A stretch of DNA of 64,000 nucleotides from Spirosoma sp. SC4-14 (GTDB lineage: Bacteria > Bacteroidota > Bacteroidia > Cytophagales > Spirosomataceae), in the NCBI RefSeq assembly GCF_037201965.1, contig NZ_CP147518.1, positions 2,169,001-2,233,000 of the forward strand, given 5' to 3'. Positions 1 to 7,997 of this stretch are shown here, one piece after another. Both the position numbers and the translations under genes were made by a program. The notes beneath the pieces were generated by a model, which saw nothing but the letters and a program-made list of their open reading frames with translations, was not told the origin of the DNA and did not search any database. Position 1 is the first letter of the stretch, and each line of letters opens with the position of its first letter.

Positions 1-1028
1 CAGGTGGGCTGCTAACGTCGGGAGGTACGCTGGCTAACCTTACGGCTTTGCTGACCGCCCGGGCAGTGGCTGTTTCCAATAACGTATGGGAAGAGGGCTA
101 TGCCGAGCGAAGCCGACTGGCGATTATGGTATCGGAAGAAGCACATTATTGTGTTGATCGGGCCGCCCGGATTATGGGGCTTGGTAGCGATGGCATTATC
201 AAAATACCAACCAACGAACGCTTTCAACTGCGAACGGATCTACTGGAAACTTATCTGGAGCAGGCTCGGGCCAACGGTTTAACGGTATTTGCGGTTGTGG
301 GCTGCGCCTGCTCAACCTCTACCGGTTCATACGACGACCTAATGGCAATTGCCGATTTCTGCGAGAAACATACATTGTGGTTTCATGCCGATGGTGCTCA
401 CGGTGGGGCTGCTGTTATGTCAGAGACCTATCGGCCACTGATTCGTGGCATCGAACGGGCCGATTCGGTTGTGGTTGATTTTCATAAAATGATGATGATT
501 CCGGCATTGGTTACGGCCGTTCTGTACCGACGCGAGCTGGATTCCTACCGAACCTTTCAGCAAAAAGCTCAGTATTTGTGGAGTGATGCTACGGCGAAAG
601 ACTGGTTCAATTCGGGCAAACGGGTGTTCGAATGCACGAAGCTGATGATGAGTGCTAAAGTATATACGGTGCTCAGAACCTACGGCGAAGCCATCTTCAC
701 GGCCAATGTCGAAACCCTATATCGACTGGCAAGTCGGTTTGCCGATCAGGTTCGGAGCCGACCCGAATTTGAGCTGGCCGTTGAGCCAGAGAGCAATATT
801 GTGTGTTTTCGGTATGTTGGCAACGGCCACACCGCCGACCAACTGGATACGCTCAACACTCAGATTCGGGCGAAGCTATTGAAAGAAGGCCGCTTCTACA
901 TTGTGCAGACTACCTTACGCGGGCGCGTTTACCTGCGTGTTTCGCTCATGAATCCACTTACAACCGATACGCATCTGGAAGAACTGCTGGACGTAATCAG
1001 CCAACAACACTACCACTACGCAGAATAG
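1..1028 (+). CDS. Group II pyridoxal-phosphate-dependent decarboxylase, 5'-truncated by window edge
   Basis: The frame is open from the first bases of the window (first full codon at 3), so the N-terminus lies outside; the TTG at 48 is internal. The opening residues TSGGTLANLTAL are the cofactor-phosphate-binding motif of group II decarboxylases. HADGAHGG follows at about nt 393-416 and the PLP lysine motif DFHKMMM has its Lys codon at 486-488. The family decarboxylates amino acids such as glutamate, 2,4-diaminobutyrate or aromatic amino acids in the cytoplasm; the specific substrate cannot be read from this fragment. It converges on ispD, and no operon partner is visible downstream. Family assignment is secure, substrate unknown. 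Confidence 0.9.
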   Translation, partial: GGLLTSGGTLANLTALLTARAVAVSNNVWEEGYAERSRLAIMVSEEAHYCVDRAARIMGLGSDGIIKIPTNERFQLRTDLLETYLEQARANGLTVFAVVGCACSTSTGSYDDLMAIADFCEKHTLWFHADGAHGGAAVMSETYRPLIRGIERADSVVVDFHKMMMIPALVTAVLYRRELDSYRTFQQKAQYLWSDATAKDWFNSGKRVFECTKLMMSAKVYTVLRTYGEAIFTANVETLYRLASRFADQVRSRPEFELAVEPESNIVCFRYVGNGHTADQLDTLNTQIRAKLLKEGRFYIVQTTLRGRVYLRVSLMNPLTTDTHLEELLDVISQQHYHYAE

Positions 1029-1076
1029 ATAGTGGATGTCTGTTATAAAATCAATTGTTCCACCATCCACTGTCTA
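1026..1076. repeat. Inverted repeat between convergent genes, overlapping a stop codon
   Basis: A 13-nt arm at 1026-1038 pairs with 1064-1076 with one G-T wobble, around a 25-nt loop. It starts on the stop codon of the decarboxylase and sits before the 3' end of the convergent ispD gene. It has no clear T-tract, so a terminator role is only likely. Confidence 0.5.
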
Positions 1077-1095
1077 CTATCTAACATCCGGCTAC

Positions 1096-1782
1096 TCAAA
1101 AACCTCTCAAGTCGTCGGGAGTCGTAATTTTAATGTTATCGTAAGAGCCGTCGATAAGCGTAATCTCAAACCCCGCGTATTCCATCACACTGGCACAGTC
1201 GGTAAAAAAGGGCTGTTCATCAACGGCAAATGCCTGCCGAAACAACTCCAGCCGGAACGTCTGCGGAGTTTGTACCAGTCGATACAGGCTCCGATCGAGA
1301 GCATTACTTCGTCCGTTGGCATCCACCACCCGCACCGAATCTTTTACGGGCACACAGGTAACGGCCGAGCCGGTTTGGGCGGCTATAGCGAAACTGTTCT
1401 GAATAATGTCGGGCGTAATGAAAGGACGCACGCCGTCGTGCACGGCCACCAGGCCATCCGTACAATTGATTGCTCCAAGTCCGTTGCGTACCGACTGAAA
1501 GCGGCTGCTACCACCCGTAACAAGCTGAACGGCTGGATGGAAATTGTGCTGATTGCATAGGGAGCCCCAGGTTGACTGTTCACGGGCTGGCAGAACCACA
1601 ATAATCTGAGAAGCAGGTAGTAGAACCAGAAACTGCTCGATCGTGTGCTGAAGAATGGGTTTGCCATGCAGGAGCAGGAACTGTTTAGGAATGTCGGATT
1701 TCATCCGGCTCCCGCTGCCGCCAGCAACAATAATGGCAAATGAATTTGTTGGAACCTGAACGGATGGCGAATCGTAAAGCAT
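1096..1782 (-). CDS. ispD: 2-C-methyl-D-erythritol 4-phosphate cytidylyltransferase
   Basis: Catalyses CTP-dependent activation of methylerythritol phosphate to CDP-ME in the non-mevalonate isoprenoid pathway (cytoplasm). The nucleotide-binding motif AIIVAGGSGSRM and the following IPKQFL are near the N-terminus, with VAVHDGVRPF in the middle and DDL near the C-terminus, as in the family; about 228 residues is a normal length. The reading frame also offers a start at 1812, ten residues upstream, but that ATG is inside the arm of a strong hairpin (1812-1865) and the extra residues are not typical of the family, so 1782 is preferred. It appears to be a single-gene unit. Confidence 0.92.
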   Translation of the reverse strand: MLYDSPSVQVPTNSFAIIVAGGSGSRMKSDIPKQFLLLHGKPILQHTIEQFLVLLPASQIIVVLPAREQSTWGSLCNQHNFHPAVQLVTGGSSRFQSVRNGLGAINCTDGLVAVHDGVRPFITPDIIQNSFAIAAQTGSAVTCVPVKDSVRVVDANGRSNALDRSLYRLVQTPQTFRLELFRQAFAVDEQPFFTDCASVMEYAGFEITLIDGSYDNIKITTPDDLRGF

Positions 1783-1811
1783 AAGAAGTAAGGAGAGCCC
1801 TTTAATGATCA

Positions 1812-1865
1812 TTAGTCATTTGTTAGTCGGAAACGCACCCGAATGCCCGACTAACAAATGACTAA
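1812..1865. repeat. Perfect 19-bp hairpin with repeated TTAGTC words
   Basis: Arms 1812-1830 and 1847-1865 are exact reverse complements around a 16-nt loop. The left arm contains TTAGTC twice. It lies between the 5' end of ispD and the 3' end of queA (both minus strand), so it could end queA transcription or act as an ispD leader structure. There is no T-tract. It belongs to a set of similar hairpins in this window. Confidence 0.75.
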
Positions 1866-1907
1866 CGACCGGTATGAGCAGCAAAGCTACTTATGACTTA
1901 CGATTAC

Positions 1908-2951
1908 TTATAGAATGAGCATGGCATCGCCGTAGCTAAAGAAACGGTATTTTTCTTTGATAGCCACTTCATAAGCCTGCCGGATCAGTTCATGACCACC
2001 AAAAGCACTTGTCATCATAATGAGAATCGACTCGGGCAGGTGCAGATTGGTAAGCAGCGAATTGGCAATTTTGAAATCGTAGGGCGGAAAAATAAACTTA
2101 TCCGTCCAGCCTTCTACTGGTTTCAGGCGGCTATTGGCCGACACCGACGATTCGATGGCTTTTAGCGACGTAGTGCCAATGGCGCAAACGCGTTTACCGC
2201 CATCGAGTGCCGTATTAACGATTTGAGCCGATGACTCAGAGATCCGGTAGTTTTCGGAGTCGGTCTTGTGTTTGGTCAGATCTTCGACATCTACCTGACG
2301 GAAAGTGCCAAGGCCAACGTGCAAGGTGACGGGCGCAAAATGAATTCCTTTGATTTCCATCCGTTTCATCATAGCCCTGGTGAAGTGCAGACCCGCCGTG
2401 GGAGCAGCTACAGCGCCAACATGCTCAGCAAAAACGGTCTGATACAGATCGCGGTCGGCCAGTTCGGCTTCACGCTTGATTTCGCGGGGGAGTGGGGTTT
2501 CGCCCAGTTCATCAACGGCTTTCATGAATTCTTCATGGCTGCCATCGAACAGGAAACGGATCGTACGACCGCGCGAAGTGGTATTATCAATGACTTCGGC
2601 GACCAGATCACTGTCGCCAAAATACAGTTTATTACCAACCCGAATTTTACGGGCGGGGTCGACCAGAACATCCCAGAGTTTCATTTCGCGATTGAGTTCG
2701 CGCAGCAGAAAGACTTCGATTTTAGCACCCGTTTTTTCTTTATTGCCATAAAGCCGGGCCGGAAACACCTTCGTGTTATTAATAACCATCACGTCGCCGT
2801 CGCCGAAATAGCTTAATATATCCGAAAACTGCTTGTGTTCAATAGTTTTGGTTTTACGGTCAACAACCATTAACCGTGATTCACCCCGTTCAACCGGGTA
2901 CTTCGCAATTAAACTGTCAGGTAAATCAAATTTGAATTCGGATAACTTCAT
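1908..2951 (-). CDS. queA: S-adenosylmethionine:tRNA ribosyltransferase-isomerase
   Basis: Transfers and isomerises the ribosyl part of SAM onto 7-aminomethyl-7-deazaguanine in tRNA, giving epoxyqueuosine at the wobble position. The 347 residues are full family length. The N-terminal segment [10 protein letters not shown], the central [18 protein letters not shown], and the C-terminal [12 protein letters not shown] are all hallmark QueA stretches. A terminator and a -7 promoter box lie just upstream (2999-3045), so it is probably transcribed alone. Confidence 0.96.
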   Translation of the reverse strand: MKLSEFKFDLPDSLIAKYPVERGESRLMVVDRKTKTIEHKQFSDILSYFGDGDVMVINNTKVFPARLYGNKEKTGAKIEVFLLRELNREMKLWDVLVDPARKIRVGNKLYFGDSDLVAEVIDNTTSRGRTIRFLFDGSHEEFMKAVDELGETPLPREIKREAELADRDLYQTVFAEHVGAVAAPTAGLHFTRAMMKRMEIKGIHFAPVTLHVGLGTFRQVDVEDLTKHKTDSENYRISESSAQIVNTALDGGKRVCAIGTTSLKAIESSVSANSRLKPVEGWTDKFIFPPYDFKIANSLLTNLHLPESILIMMTSAFGGHELIRQAYEVAIKEKYRFFSYGDAMLIL

Positions 2952-2998
2952 GATATATCAGCACGAAAAAGAACAGCGCGATTTTTTTGTAAAGGCCG

Positions 2999-3006
2999 CA
3001 AATATA
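2999..3006 (-). promoter_or_regulatory. Candidate -7 box of the queA promoter
   Basis: On the minus strand the octamer TATATTTG matches the Bacteroidota -7 consensus TAnnTTTG. It lies 47 nt upstream of the queA ATG and directly downstream of the terminator of the preceding gene. No TTG is found at the usual 19-nt spacing, so only half of the promoter signature is present. Confidence 0.45.
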
Positions 3007-3008
3007 GT

Positions 3009-3045
3009 AAAAATCCCGGAAATTTTGACGGGTTCCGGGATTTTT
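3009..3045 (-). terminator. Rho-independent terminator after the 119-aa gene
   Basis: A 13-bp stem (3009-3021 with 3033-3045) has a GC core (TCCCGG) and A/T runs on both sides, with an 11-nt loop. Read on the minus strand it ends in a T-run and follows the gene ending at 3071 by about 25 nt. The symmetric A and T flanks mean it could work in both directions. Confidence 0.75.
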
Positions 3046-3070
3046 CTTGCAAATATGCCAAAAAGGCTTA

Positions 3071-3430
3071 TTAGTTAGCTGGTAAATGATTTATTGGCTG
3101 CACCGATCCGGTCGTATTGACCTCTGGTCGGTCGGCTACATTAAATTTAGCCATTAATTCGGACGAGACCTCATTGGCATAGGTCCCCTGCGCCGAAACA
3201 AATACACCTTTCAGGCCACCAATGGTGGTTATGGCATATAGGGTCATCTCGTCGCCTGGGTCCGAAGTGCCTTCGAAGCGATGAAATTCATCGACATTAA
3301 ATTCTTCGCCCCGCAGTTTGGTTTCCGTGCTTTGTTCAACCAGGAAATCTTTTTTAGGGGCAAATTCATGCGTATAGCCTCGGCTACGCAGATTTTCCAT
3401 GGCTTCAGTTAAGGTTTCAAAATGTTTCAT
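3071..3430 (-). CDS. Small conserved Bacteroidota protein (family often labelled phosphoribosylpyrophosphate synthetase)
   Basis: A 119-residue soluble protein with no signal peptide. It resembles a widespread family of about 100-120 residues in Bacteroidota, recognised by an N-terminal segment like TEAMENLRSRGYTHEF, the central DEFHRFEG and ALYAIT/GLKGVFV-type strands. Databases often label this family PRPP synthetase, but nothing here resembles the PRPP-binding loop and the length is far too short, so that name should not be taken as a function. Function unknown. It is transcribed alone and followed by a terminator. Confidence 0.75.
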   Translation of the reverse strand: MKHFETLTEAMENLRSRGYTHEFAPKKDFLVEQSTETKLRGEEFNVDEFHRFEGTSDPGDEMTLYAITTIGGLKGVFVSAQGTYANEVSSELMAKFNVADRPEVNTTGSVQPINHLPAN

Positions 3431-3688
3431 AGCGCTGTAAAGAATTTTGACAACTATACAACTCGAAAAAGAGTAGATAGTTTAGATGCCTGGCCACCAC
3501 TCCCAGCGCAAAAAATAAAGCATACTACCACAGGACTCATGTTGCTGATAATGAGTGCATGGAAATAAAAAGCTTCGTTAGGCGAAGGGTTCGTAAACTA
3601 GGATTAGTTTATAACATAAACGATAAAGAACCAATCTGTCGTTATAATTGGATCGTAAATGCCTTAATTGTTTACAAGTTTTATTCTG

Positions 3689-4696
3689 ATGGATGTATTT
3701 TTAAAAAAAGTTTGTGGGCTATTTATACTTGCGGGTAGCCTGACAGCCTGTAACACACCAGATCCTGAGTTTAGTGCCCCGGTTATTTCGGAACGTATTG
3801 CATTTTCGGCCAGTCGTCAATATCCGGAGGGAATCACCTATTCGTCTCAGCTCGACCAGTTTCTGGTTAGCTCGATCACACAGGGTAAAGTTGGCAAGGT
3901 AGACCTGAATGGACGTTATGAAGACATTATTGCTTCGGATACTTCTCTGATTAGCGCCATTGGTATAAAAGTCAATAATGGTAAACTGTACGTTTGCAAC
4001 AGCGATCAGGGCGTATCGACCAAAAGTAAGCCCGGAACTACCCTTACAACGGCCGGTTTATTTGTTTATGATCTGGCATCCGGCGCATCAGTTGCCCGTT
4101 ACGATCTGGCGAAGCTGTACCCAAATTCGAAGCACTTTGCCAACGACATTGCCTTCGATGCCAACGGCAACGCTTACGTAACGGATTCATTTGCTCCCGT
4201 TATCTATAAAATACCGTCCGATACAACGCAGCCTAGTGCGCTATATTCGCCACTCTTTGCCGGAACGGAAGGGTTTAATTTGAATGGTATTGTTTACCAT
4301 CCAGACAATTTTCTGATTGTGGTTAAATCGAATGAAGGTACCCTGTTCAAAATAGACTTAAATAATACATCGATACTGCCTAAGCAAATTCTGGGACCGA
4401 CATTGCCCAATGGCGATGGCATGGTATTTTATAATAACGATTTATACGTAGTGAACAATCGGAACCGGGTTTCCCGGCTTCGGAGTACCGACAACTGGAA
4501 TACCTTTGCGATTGTTGAAACTGACTCGACGGGATATAACCAGGCTACCACAAACGTGGCCGTAAACGGGCGGATTTATACGCTCAATGCCCGTATTGAG
4601 GAGGTAAACAAGGCCGTTGCGGCTAAAAATCCGTCTTTGCTACAGGCCAGTGATTATAGCATTCAGCAATTTAAATCCAGTTTATCGGGCAACTGA
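3689..4696 (+). CDS. Lipoprotein with six-bladed beta-propeller (SMP-30/gluconolactonase-like) fold
   Basis: From the ATG at 3689 the protein begins with a lipoprotein signal: KK, a hydrophobic stretch and the lipobox LTAC with Cys at residue 21. An in-frame TTG at 3668 would add seven residues that spoil the signal. The mature part has repeated short blades with motifs such as YPEGITYS, HFANDIAFDANGNAYVTDS, NGIVYHPDNFLIVVKSNEGTLFKID and GDGMVFYNNDLYVV, typical of SMP-30/gluconolactonase or NHL-type propellers. It is probably anchored in the outer membrane or periplasm. Substrate or partner unknown; an enzymatic role is not shown. Confidence 0.75.
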   Translation: MDVFLKKVCGLFILAGSLTACNTPDPEFSAPVISERIAFSASRQYPEGITYSSQLDQFLVSSITQGKVGKVDLNGRYEDIIASDTSLISAIGIKVNNGKLYVCNSDQGVSTKSKPGTTLTTAGLFVYDLASGASVARYDLAKLYPNSKHFANDIAFDANGNAYVTDSFAPVIYKIPSDTTQPSALYSPLFAGTEGFNLNGIVYHPDNFLIVVKSNEGTLFKIDLNNTSILPKQILGPTLPNGDGMVFYNNDLYVVNNRNRVSRLRSTDNWNTFAIVETDSTGYNQATTNVAVNGRIYTLNARIEEVNKAVAAKNPSLLQASDYSIQQFKSSLSGN

Positions 4697-4805
4697 GCAT
4701 AGACGCCAGGATCATTCCGATTGTTTGTTTTCGTGTTGTTCACAGAGGCACAGTGGTTTTGGCTTCCTATGGTAAATACTTACTGGGCCTCTGTGAGTCA
4801 ATACC

Positions 4806-5489
4806 GTGACTAATCAAACGGGCTTAGTAGTTGATTGGATGAATGGTCTGGTAAATTCGCGAAAGCAGAAAACGCCCATGTATGTTGGCGGTAGTATTGG
4901 GTTGGTCCTACTGGTAGGAGGTGCTGTCTGGTGGCTGCTCCCGAGAGACGATTTGCGGGCAAAAGCCGATGCGAACCGTATTCATCAGGCCGTCATTAAC
5001 TTATTTCTGCAATCGGAATACGATACGTCCTTTGTTGGGCTGCAGCCGCGCCAAATTCGGTTATTTAATAGTGTTCATCAGCTTCAGAACAAACTAGTAG
5101 CAGCCGGAACGGGCACAATTCGAAAGTGGCGAACCGATCACGATGGCTGGATATATACTACTGATTTTCAGGATTTTGGTGAACAAGGCTCCAACGGATT
5201 GCCTAATAACCTAACTTTTTGCCTGGAATCGCCATCGCCCGATTACATTGAAACGCTCAGGGTTGAGGTGAACATCAACAATAGTCACGAAAGAGAAGAA
5301 GCCTTGCAGACGTATACACAAACGGTAGAGAAAATAATGGGAGCCATTGGTATTTCGATGCCAGAAAATATAAAAAAGGCGCTGAGATCGGGTACGCAGC
5401 TTGACGTAGCTACTATACGTTATGTACTGAAAAATAGCCGGGTGACAGGGGCCATTGAGTCCTGGCAATTTGCGGTTATTTCCCGCTAA
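4806..5489 (+). CDS. Hypothetical membrane-anchored protein
   Basis: A 227-residue protein starting with GTG at 4806 (an ATG at 4839 would remove 11 residues). A single hydrophobic segment at about residues 26-46 (YVGGSIGLVLLVGGAVWWLL) is preceded by basic residues, predicting a short cytoplasmic N-terminus and an external or periplasmic C-terminal domain of about 180 residues. No family was recognised. An imperfectly spaced inverted repeat of 10 bp (4740-4749 with 4787-4796) lies between it and the upstream lipoprotein gene, so the two are probably not tightly co-transcribed. Confidence 0.6.
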   Translation: MTNQTGLVVDWMNGLVNSRKQKTPMYVGGSIGLVLLVGGAVWWLLPRDDLRAKADANRIHQAVINLFLQSEYDTSFVGLQPRQIRLFNSVHQLQNKLVAAGTGTIRKWRTDHDGWIYTTDFQDFGEQGSNGLPNNLTFCLESPSPDYIETLRVEVNINNSHEREEALQTYTQTVEKIMGAIGISMPENIKKALRSGTQLDVATIRYVLKNSRVTGAIESWQFAVISR

Positions 5490-5663
5490 ATAGCCTTCCG
5501 GAGCTAGGGGTTATTAGCACTCGTCAGGCCAATTTTTTAGGTTTGCTATTTTTTGCGTAGCTTTGCACCGTTTTTGGCTGCCGGAACAGACATCTTTTGC
5601 TAAAGCACATGACGTTTTATGGAGGACTATTGTTTTGGAACAGCCCGACGCTCTCTTTTTTCT

Positions 5664-5737
5664 GGTCCTGTAGCTCAGCTGGATAGAGCATCTGCCTTCT
5701 AAGCAGACGGTCAAGCGTTCGAATCGCTTCGGGATCA
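5664..5737 (+). tRNA. tRNA-Arg (anticodon TCT)
   Basis: Full cloverleaf: the acceptor stem 5664-5670 (GGTCCTG) pairs with 5730-5736 (CGGGATC) including two G-T pairs. The D-arm contains AGCTCAGCTGGATAGAGC, the anticodon stem TCTGC/GCAGA encloses loop CTTCTAA (anticodon TCT), and the T-loop is TTCGAAT. CCA is not encoded. It reads AGA codons. A -7-like TAGCTTTG is present at 5558-5565 but is almost 100 nt upstream. Confidence 0.97.
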
Positions 5738-5747
5738 CTTAATAATC

Positions 5748-5785
5748 AAGCAGTTACGGGCGATTTCGTAACTGCTTTTGTTTTT
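5748..5785 (+). terminator. Rho-independent terminator of tRNA-Arg
   Basis: An 11-bp perfect stem (5748-5758 with 5767-5777) with an 8-nt loop, followed by a T-rich tail (TTTGTTTTT), begins 10 nt after the tRNA 3' end. Confidence 0.85.
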
Positions 5786-5997
5786 ACTAGCCCACAAACT
5801 CGCCAAGATTAACGGGTTAAGGTATGCTCATTGACCCTTTCGATTATCCTGAAAGTTAAGTTTTTTACCGCCCGGCGGCCCGACCTACTTTTCATTAGCT
5901 CACTTTCAAGGGCTCAGGACACTCCGGTTGATTGCTGTCACAATCCAACTCGAAAAGGTTTGGGGCATCACTACCTTTCAGAGTCTGTTTCCGCTTA

Positions 5998-6816
5998 TCA
6001 ATCACAATCGGATAAATTATATACAGTTTTCACATCTCGTCCATTTACATTGGTTATAGCCTCCACAACATATCCCGAGGTACTTTGCTTGGAAGATACC
6101 AGAGGTATTGCGGCTGAAACTCGAATCGTTCCACGAGGTGTGTAGGTAGAAACAGAACCAGAAGAAACGTAGTTGTTTGTGATAAGGTTATTGGGGGTTT
6201 GCCAGAAAGGCAGTTGGAGTAAACGGAGGGGATTTTTGTAGGGCAAATAGGCAAACGAATTTGTAGTGATCGACGAATTTTCTGTAGGCCCTTCTACTTT
6301 GATCTCACTAACATTTCCTTTTGCGTCATATGTAAACGTCACCGCACCCGACGACCCAGCCGTTTCAGGTTCATAACGATAAATGAGCGTGTCTTTATAA
6401 ATTACGTTGAAACGATCGATAGAAATTCCAATATTGTTGACAATCAATCGGGTCAATTTTCCGTTCCTCGATTCTGCATCAATCTGAGTTATGAGGGTAT
6501 CAATAGCAGTTCGAGGATAGACAACCATTATTTGCTTGAGTGTTCCGTCTGCTTGGTACAAGTAACGGTATTTAGTAGGAGGTACTGTAGAGCCCTCCGC
6601 TGTTGTTAGAATGGAACTTACCCGGTTTTTTTCGCCATAAGTAACGGTATAAATAGTGTGACGGCTTCCATCGTACACATCCCATCCAATTAGTCTACAC
6701 ATAGTTGTAGGCTTCGCATTGGGTGCCGAGGGGCTATCTTCGCGATTGCACCCATTCAACAGAAAGAATATGATTCCAATCGAACATAACGTGTACAAAT
6801 TAAGAGCAAATTTCAT
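5998..6816 (-). CDS. Hypothetical lipoprotein
   Basis: A 272-residue protein with a lipoprotein signal: MKFALNLYTLC, a hydrophobic core and lipobox LLNGC with Cys at about residue 23. The mature part is rich in beta-strand and short YD-like turns (YLYQADGTLKQI, TFTYDAKGNVSEI), reminiscent of the RHS-like or DUF4595-type Bacteroidota lipoproteins that carry sequence-degenerate beta repeats. Function unknown. It stands alone, with a TATATTTG box about 75 nt upstream. Confidence 0.7.
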   Translation of the reverse strand: MKFALNLYTLCSIGIIFFLLNGCNREDSPSAPNAKPTTMCRLIGWDVYDGSRHTIYTVTYGEKNRVSSILTTAEGSTVPPTKYRYLYQADGTLKQIMVVYPRTAIDTLITQIDAESRNGKLTRLIVNNIGISIDRFNVIYKDTLIYRYEPETAGSSGAVTFTYDAKGNVSEIKVEGPTENSSITTNSFAYLPYKNPLRLLQLPFWQTPNNLITNNYVSSGSVSTYTPRGTIRVSAAIPLVSSKQSTSGYVVEAITNVNGRDVKTVYNLSDCD

Positions 6817-7193
6817 GGATACTTACAACGGGTATTGGAAGGAAAGGCAAACGTTTTGAAGAATATTACTTATTATGAATGGCTATTGTGCAAATATATT
6901 TTATTTAGCTGAGGGTGAGCGTAAATAGGAACCAGCGAATCTTTCACCTTATACACATAGTTCCTCTGTAGATGAAATAACGACAAGGTTGCTTAAACGA
7001 TTGATAGGTTTTCAGCCATTCTGAAAGACTTGCTGAGGGATGCGATTGGATCGGTGACTGGCTGGCTGTAAAGTCTATCTTTCCCAAACCCTGGTAAACG
7101 GACGGTCATCAATGTAAACGTATAATAGGTAAATTCAAGCGGTAGCTCATAAAAAACATACCTTTGGGGGTAGCTATAGCATTCCGTTCAGCA
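6817..7193. other. Intergenic region between divergent genes
   Basis: This 377-nt AT-rich spacer separates two divergent genes. On the minus strand TATATTTG (6891-6898) fits the -7 consensus for the lipoprotein gene. On the plus strand TACCTTTG (7159-7166) fits it for the gene at 7194. No TTG lies 19 nt upstream of either. I see no RNA gene or coding sequence here. Confidence 0.5.
7159..7166 (+). promoter_or_regulatory. Candidate -7 box upstream of the gene at 7194
   Basis: TACCTTTG matches TAnnTTTG and lies 27 nt before the ATG at 7194. It covers the in-frame TTG at 7164, which argues that this TTG is not a start codon. Confidence 0.4.
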
Positions 7194-7574
7194 ATGACTC
7201 AGAAAGCCATCGATATTAAGGAAGCCCGACAGATTATCCGGATGATTCTGGCCAAATCAAGTTGGATTCTGCCTGTTTCGCAGCAGGTATATTATTCGGT
7301 ATTTGCCAAATCGATCAAAGATGTTCAGGCAGTAACGGTAGACTTAAATCATACGGCTCAGGTGTTGAGTACGGTTTTAAATCAGGGCTGGCAACTTAAT
7401 AAATCGGTCGAATGGATCAATCAGGAGCTACTTTTTGAGGCCCATGCTGCCTACTTTGGCGATCGATTGCGTGTAATGCTGTTTGCATTGAAGCGCCAGC
7501 GCGGTAGTGATGAAGCCCTGGATTTGTACAATGAACGCCTACGCCGATTTGACGTAATTAAAGATTTTCTCTGA
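7194..7574 (+). CDS. Hypothetical protein, mostly alpha-helical
   Basis: Encodes 126 residues from the ATG at 7194; an upstream in-frame TTG at 7164 lies in the likely promoter. The protein has no signal peptide or membrane segment and looks helical, with a basic C-terminal part (LKRQRGSDEALDLYNERLRR). No family was recognised. It may be its own transcription unit, since more than 400 nt follow before the next gene. Confidence 0.6.
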   Translation: MTQKAIDIKEARQIIRMILAKSSWILPVSQQVYYSVFAKSIKDVQAVTVDLNHTAQVLSTVLNQGWQLNKSVEWINQELLFEAHAAYFGDRLRVMLFALKRQRGSDEALDLYNERLRRFDVIKDFL

Positions 7575-7997
7575 TAGCGTCGGGCAAAAGGAAGAAGGGT
7601 TGTTTCAATGTACCGATAAACCAGATTACTTTAGTTTGTGTATAGAACAGGATAAAGAAAATTTCCGCCTATAGAATCAGTATAATTGAATTGATAAGTA
7701 AAAAAATACGCCATATTGGTTTCATTGCATACAGGACTTTCACCCAGGGGCGAGCCACGGTTTAACTGAGCGCAACGCAGAAGCGTAGCAGGGGTTTGCC
7801 AGCATCAGTACACATAAAGCCAATTGCGAATCAATGACAGCCAGGAACAGAGATGTTGTTGAATAACTCGATTATAGAAACGAGGCTACTGGCTGATCGA
7901 CTATTGGTAAAAGAAATAGGAGCAAACAAGCCGATAAGACTAAAATGGCTTATCGGCTTGAAAAAAAATTTAGATAGAAAGCCTTTGGGGTGTTGCC
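7575..7997. other. Intergenic region with a leader hairpin before the CheB-CheR kinase gene
   Basis: This 423-nt spacer has no convincing gene. A perfect 12-bp hairpin (7927-7938 with 7949-7960, 10-nt loop) lies 37 nt before the start of the kinase gene and is followed by an A-run, not a T-run, so on the plus strand it is a possible leader structure rather than a terminator. At 7754 a GCCACGGTT...CTGAGC core resembles one at 61862. Confidence 0.55.

Noticed and set aside
1036..1560. A 174-residue plus-strand frame
   Set aside because: It is antisense to ispD, whose motifs are clear, and begins inside the stop-overlapping inverted repeat.
2268..2816. A 182-residue plus-strand frame
   Set aside because: Antisense to queA with no family features.
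7739..7810. A possible CRISPR or tandem repeat in the gap before the CheB-CheR gene
   Set aside because: No regularly spaced direct repeats were found on reading; only the core shared with 61862 stands out.
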